64,000 nucleotides of DNA from Panorpa germanica (Eukaryota; Arthropoda; Insecta; Mecoptera; Panorpidae), in assembly GCA_963678705.1 (NCBI GenBank), contig OY783219.1, forward strand, positions 6,634,001 to 6,698,000, in the 5' to 3' direction. Position numbers and translations under genes: made by a program. Below the pieces are notes generated by a model. It was not told where the DNA came from. It saw only the letters and a list, made by a program, of their open reading frames with translations, and made no database searches. This document shows, piece by piece, positions 58,641 through 64,000 of this stretch. How positions within the stretch are numbered: the stretch's first letter is position 1; every line of letters starts with the position of its first letter.

Positions 58641-61600
58641 ATGAAGTCCTGGTGCTTACTGCTGCTAGTGCTAGCCGCTTTCCTCACGGTTGACGCAAGG
58701 CCCAAATCGAGGAAACATAACCACATCGATCGCAATGAAGATGCCTTTGAGGACGACATTGTTGAACGAATTATCTCAAGAAAGCAATGTGGATATTCAG
58801 TAAGTATCTCAAAAACATTTGTAACCCTTAAAAGTATCTTCTTAATAAGTTTTGTGAGTCTTTTAATGGGCAGAAAGGTCACAAAACATTGTTCGAGTAA
58901 CTTTTGTTATATTAGATGAACCACACATTAAACACTTTACAAATAAACCTGTTATAAAATTTATACTAAGTATAAAGCTCGTGCGGACAGGCTTATTCTT
59001 AGTTTATACCTAGTATAAATTTTATAACAGGTTTATTAGTAATGCGGTGAGTGTGTTTAACGAATATTACAACATAGAAATATTGCTACAACAATATTTT
59101 TAAATAAAAATGACATCTAACAAATTTTCTAATTGTTGCAGTCATGCACTGAGCCTAAGAAAGGAATGCTGAATGTTCATTTGGTCCCTCATACTCATGA
59201 TGACGTTGGTTGGCTGAAAACTGTGGACCAATATTACTATGGCAGTGAGTATTACAACAAGCAGAGATGTGCGTTTTTCAAATACATATACTCAAAATGC
59301 AAATACAAAATACTAAATACCTATTTTCTATTTTGTATTTATATAACTTTTAAGAGTATAGAATTTTATATTTTATTTGAAAACTTTTACAAACCTATTT
59401 CCTGTTTGGAAAATACAAAATACTTTTTTCATTTTTGTTACTTCATAGTGTTAATCAGTAAACATTATTCTTTGAATATAAACTTAAAATCCCTCCAACA
59501 TTAGCACCATCTATGATCTAAAAGTATCTGCACAATTGTCTTAATAATTCTAATTTAAAATGATAGATGTGTCTATTATTTTATTATCCTTCCTGTTACC
59601 CCCACCATAAAACATCTGATTTTCGTTTACCTAAATTTGTTTATCATATTTTCTCGTTCATTATTTGTTTTACTACAAGATAATCACTCCACTACATTCC
59701 TTACTGAAATATATATACAGAAATATACATTATTTTACCTACTACCCCCACATGCGACATCCAACATTTATATATTTTCATTCATAAGTTGACATTATTT
59801 AGACATGAGTGTATTAAATGTGTTGTACTTAATAAAACCCTTAATTTTGCTATTTTTAAAACTTCTTGGTAGTATTTTTATGAAACAAAAATGTTTCAAA
59901 ACGAAATCGGTCTTTATCAAAGAGAATTCACATAATTATTTAAAAAAATAACATTTATATTAATAACATAAAGAGTATTCTATTTTCTCAAAAGTATTTA
60001 AAAATACGTATTTTGTATTTAAATCCTAACATGAAATTTATTTTTTATTTTGTATTTGAAATAAGAAAATAACGAGGTATTTGCATTTTGTATTTAAATG
60101 CTTTTGAAAAGCATTTGTGCACATCTCTGTATACAAGTCTTTTGAAAGTAACTATCAATTTGTATTTGTTCGTTTTAAATTCAACCCCTATTTTCATTTA
60201 TAGGTCGCTCATTAATTCAGAAAGCTGGCGTCCAATACATTATTGACTCAGTCGTCAGTGAACTTCTAAAGGATCCCAAAAAGAAGTACCATATTTTCTA
60301 TTTCTTGCACCACTTTTCTCCTACGAATTATTTTCTTAATGGTTTTTTCATTTAAGGTTTATTTATGTTGAAACTGCATATCTTTGGAAATGGTGGAAAC
60401 AACAGCACGATACATTGAGACACCAGGTGAAGAAACTTGTCAACGAAGGCCGCTTGGAAATTATAGGAGGAGGTTGGAGTATGAACGATGAAGCTACCAC
60501 TCACTACCAAAGCATCATCGACCAATTTACCTGGGGATTTAGGTATTTTAAACACCATCTCCATATTAAATACTTAGATATTCAAGTAATAAATGTATTT
60601 TTTCAGGAAATTGAACGAAACTTTTGGAGAATGTGGTCGCCCACGTGTAGGTTGGCAGATTGATCCTTTCGGCCATTCCAGAGAGATGGCATCACTGTTT
60701 GCACAAATGGGTTTCGATGGTATGTTCTTCGGAAGGTTGGATTATCAGGATAAACTTAGGAGAATGGAAACTAAGACAGCTGAAATGCTGTGGCAAGCAA
60801 GTGCCAACTTAGGTAAGTTTTACATTATCGAAAATGTATAGGGATAACTTTAATTCTAATCTGATGTGTGGAACTTTAGGGGAAGCTGCAGAACTCTTCA
60901 CTGGAATGTTGTATAATAATTACGGACCTCCCCCTGGCTTCTGCTTTGATGTGTTGTGCTCCGATGAACCAATCATTGATGATAAGAGAAGCCCAGACTA
61001 TAATGTTGATGAAAGGGTAATAATATCAATTAATAATTACTTTGATTTATCTAATGTGTGTAATAAATATGTTTTTGCGATATTATCAAGATTTCCCAGT
61101 TCTTGTACTTTGCGCAACAGCAAGCTAAACGTTACTCTACAGACAATATCATTATGACAATGGGCGGAGATTTTACTTATATGGATGCTGCAATGTATTA
61201 TAAAAATTTGGATAAATTGATCAGGTATTTAGGTTTTTCAAAGTGGGAGTGGAAAGAAAATAACGTTTAGTTGTATATATTGATATTGTACAGATGTTTG
61301 GTTAATTTGTTTTATGTTTCTAAGGTGTTTTATGGTTTTGATTTTACAATTCTTGATACTAATTTTATTCACAAATGAACGTAAAGTGGTTTGCCTATAT
61401 TCAGGCGTAGCGTTGGTGCAAGTGATATATTTTTAAGTATTTATAATTATTGTAAAGGTATTATTAAGTGGTGAATTAGTTTCTTCTTCTTCATTATGTA
61501 CATATCAAGATATTTCTTCGTTTTTTCTTTTCTTCTTCCACTTATTTCTATAATATTACTAACATAGTTTTATATTTTCCTTATCAGATAACTCAATTTA

Positions 61601-64000
61601 TTGATTACGTGTCTAAGCAAAACAAAGTCTACGGCACTGATAATATCATCCTTACAATGGGGGAAGATTTCAATTATCAGGATGCTAATATGTGGTTCAA
61701 AAACATGGACAAATTAATTTTGTAAGTATACCAACAATCTAGATAATTTTAAATATAATATTTGAACTATTAGGGCTCGAATCTTTAATAGTTGAAAAAG
61801 TAAAAGACTTTGCAGACATTATTAAACATAAATATTACGTAAATGTTATATTACATGGGTATACATTTTTATTGTGTAAGTAATATTTACTTTTAGCGTT
61901 TACTGGGTTATTGGACAAGGTGCGTAAATATGTAGTAATGTGTTATCCAAGATTCGCACTAATTTTATTTCTTATGTATCCTATTTTAAGCATATCCTTC
62001 TGTAATTTATTTTAAATAATTGCTAATAAGGTTGTTGGTATACTTGCTAATATTTGTTGCTTGTTTATTATAATTAAACTGACTGTATTTTAATAACAAT
62101 CTTTATTTTATCAGCCATGTGAACGCGCGGCAGCACAATGACTCAAACATCAACGTGTTCTATTCGACACCATCTTGTTATCTAAAATCACTACATGACA
62201 CCGGAAAATCCTGGCCAGTGAAACGAGATGATTTCTTCCCATATGCATCAGATCCTCATGCCTACTGGACCGGATATTTCACTTCTCGTCCAACTCTAAA
62301 ATATTTCGAACGCGTTGGCAATAATATGTTACAGGTAGACTTGATTTTATGAAGATGAAAGATAACCAGAGATGTTTGATAAATTGCTGGTACTTTTGCA
62401 GATGTGTAAACAATTATACACGTTAGCTAGACTTGGTGCTGAAGATTGGTCCGACCTTAATAAACTCCGGGAAGCCATGGGTGTTATGCAGCATCATGAT
62501 GCTATCACTGGAACCGAAAAGCAGAAGGTGGCACAAGATTATGCAAGGATTCTGCATGAGGGCATTGAAGAGTGTCAGGAAACAGCCCAGAATGCATTGA
62601 GGTAAGAAGCGTTCATACAAAATTCTAGTCTGCAATGAATACTCAAGGCGTTTAGGTTTTAATGTGACTGATATTTCAGAAAACTGATGATTATGCCAAT
62701 AAAGAAAAGTAAAGAGAGAAGTAGTAGTCACCAGGCAACTGTTATTAACGCTCCTCCACGTAAACTACAGCTTGAATCCTGTTTAGCCTTGAATGTAAGT
62801 CAGTGTGAAGTCACGGAAGGTTCAAATAAGTTAGTGGTTACCCTTTATAATCCACTGGCTCATGAAGTTTCCCAATATGTTCGCCTTCCTGTTGTCCAAG
62901 GAAGTAATTACTCCGTTAGAGATTCGCAAGGTAAATTTCTTTATCTTATAACCATTAAATATAGCTTTTTACTAACTCTATCTCTTTTTAGGAGCTGAAA
63001 TTGTTTCTCAGCTTGTTCCACTGTCTGATGGAGTTTTAAATATTCCTGGACGATTCTCCAACGCTTCCTTCGAAGTTGTATTCCGTGCTAAAAGCATTCC
63101 TCCTCTTGGTTTTAAATCTTATTTCGTATCTCGACAACAGCCTCAAGAAGGAACACCAGTTTCCCGTGATTCTTTGTATGTTGATGCCAACGGTCCATTA
63201 TTTAGTGAATCTGAAAAGATCAAGCTTGGAAATGCGGTAATTACCAAAATATACTAACTTTTTACTCTTAGGATAGTAGTTTTATTATATATTTTATTTC
63301 AGAATGTCAGTTTCGAAGTGGATAAGAATACCGGGCTTCTTACGTCAACAAAATGGAACGATTTGGAGATTCCAATCTCTCAGTTATATTTCTTCTACCG
63401 CGGGGCAGTTGGTAACAATGAAGAATTCTTAAACCGATCTTCAGGAGCCTACATATTCCGTCCAAATGGTACAGACTATGAGGTGAACAAGAATGCGCAA
63501 TACAAAATTGTCACCGGGCCTGTTGTTGATGAAATTCATCAAGTGTTTGATGCTGACTGGGTTAGCCAGATCATTCGGGTGTATAAAGAAGAAGACCACA
63601 TCGAGTTTGACTGGCTTGTTGGCCCTATTCCAATTAAGTATGAAGACTTATACGAAAACTATTACTACTAGATCATGAATTAAATAATAATTTTGTGTTG
63701 ATTTTAGCGATACTATTGGTGGTAAAGAAGCTGTATCTCGATTCTTCACTGAAATCCCAAGCAACGGAACCTTCTACACCGATTCTAACGGTCGTGAAAT
63801 GTTGAAACGTGTCAGAAACCAAAGACCAACGTGGGATGTTAGCATTAATGAACTAGTTGCTGGAAATTATTACCCAGTTACAGCACGAATTCGTATTGAC
63901 GATGAAGTTTCAGAAGATGGCGTAGCTATCAGCTTGTTGAACGATAGAGCTCAAGGAGGGTCTAGTCTTATTGATGGAAGCGTTGAGCTTATGGTACGCT
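58641..64000 (+). CDS. LManI-like: Lysosomal alpha-mannosidase, GH38 (3' end beyond window)
   Basis: Exons: 58641-58799, 59142-59244, 60204-60285, 60357-60542, 60607-60812, 60880-61016, then 61091-61224 or 61588-61721, then 62115-62334, 62402-62601, 62680-62930, 62992-63236, 63303-63637 and 63708 onward. About 850 codons lie in the window; the family is roughly 1000 residues. Residues 1-19 are a signal peptide ([19 protein letters not shown]). HTHDDVGW (His72/Asp74) are zinc ligands, WQIDPFGHS carries the nucleophile Asp196, and GxDF carries the predicted acid/base Asp318. [10 protein letters not shown] is the second His/Asp site, and FYTDSNGRE plus AGNYYPV mark the C-terminal beta domain. 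The enzyme removes alpha-linked mannose from N-glycans in lysosomes or as a secreted protein. All junctions are GT/AG and phase-consistent. The start at 58641 is chosen because it opens directly with the signal peptide. Confidence 0.95.
58942..59037. repeat. Hairpin element in mannosidase intron 1
   Basis: Perfect 27-bp arms (58942-58968 and 59011-59037), starting AATAAACCTGTTATAAAATT, around a 42-nt loop. Imperfect symmetry continues outward. Likely a small foldback MITE. Confidence 0.85.
59262..60129. mobile_element. hAT-like element in mannosidase intron 2
   Basis: Begins CAGAGATGTGC and ends GCACATCTCTG (perfect 11-bp inverted ends). Both sides are rich in AAATACAAAATAC-like subrepeats. 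The flanking 8-mers ACAACAAG and TATACAAG share their last five bases, an imperfect target duplication. It makes up most of this intron; no transposase. Confidence 0.75.
61091..61224 (+). other. Alternative exon 7A of the alpha-mannosidase
   Basis: 134 nt, phase 0 in and phase 2 out. It encodes [20 protein letters not shown], then [19 protein letters not shown] and LDKLI. The acceptor (ATATTATCAAG) lacks a good pyrimidine tract and the donor is GTATTT, so both sites are weaker than those of exon 7B. It retains the Asp of GGDF at residue 318. Confidence 0.85.
61588..61721 (+). other. Alternative exon 7B of the alpha-mannosidase
   Basis: Also 134 nt with identical phases. It encodes [20 protein letters not shown], then [19 protein letters not shown] and MDKLI. 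The acceptor (TTTTCCTTATCAG) and donor (GTAAGT) are consensus, so this is probably the default exon. It retains Asp318 in GEDF and matches 26 of 44 residues of exon 7A. Confidence 0.92.

Overview
The window looks like AT-rich nuclear DNA from an insect. Genes are broken by many small introns with GT/AG junctions, the recognisable proteins have metazoan or insect orthologues, and the space between them is full of insect-type transposons (mariner, hAT, Jockey/I-like LINEs, many MITEs). There are no bacterial operons, rRNA genes or CRISPR arrays. I cannot name the order or species from sequence alone.

Layout. 1-34 kb is almost gene-free and transposon-rich: LINE 3' fragments (4.2-4.7, 11.7-12.0, 18.0, 21.5-22.0 kb), a hAT-like element with a perfect 8-bp target duplication (7.4-8.3 kb), two truncated mariner copies (19.8-20.0 and 29.0-29.7 kb), a seven-copy MITE family, and a MITE whose terminal repeat has been amplified into a minisatellite (30.3-31.2 kb). 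One orphan signal-peptide exon lies on the minus strand at 10.6 kb. 34.8-37.4 kb (minus) is a two-exon leucine-rich-repeat transmembrane receptor. 39.1-41.1 kb (plus) is the USP12/USP46 deubiquitinase in five exons. 42.5-47.5 kb is a large inverted structure: two oppositely oriented arrays of a 146/147-bp satellite around a 227-bp-arm palindrome, resembling a Foldback-type element. 48.3-52.7 kb (plus) is a five-exon gene for a small single-pass membrane protein of unknown function. 53.5-58.6 kb is intergenic. From 58.6 kb to the end is a lysosomal alpha-mannosidase (GH38) running off the window, with two alternative copies of the exon that carries the predicted catalytic acid/base residue.

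The genes do not form a pathway: they are a cell-surface LRR protein, a deubiquitinase, an unknown membrane protein and a secretory/lysosomal glycosidase. The most notable observations are the paired 134-nt mutually exclusive exons of the mannosidase, the inverted satellite/foldback structure, and the small second LRR exon that adds a PDZ-ligand-like C terminus. All exon structures were derived by eye from splice signals, reading phase and family knowledge; no transcript data were available.
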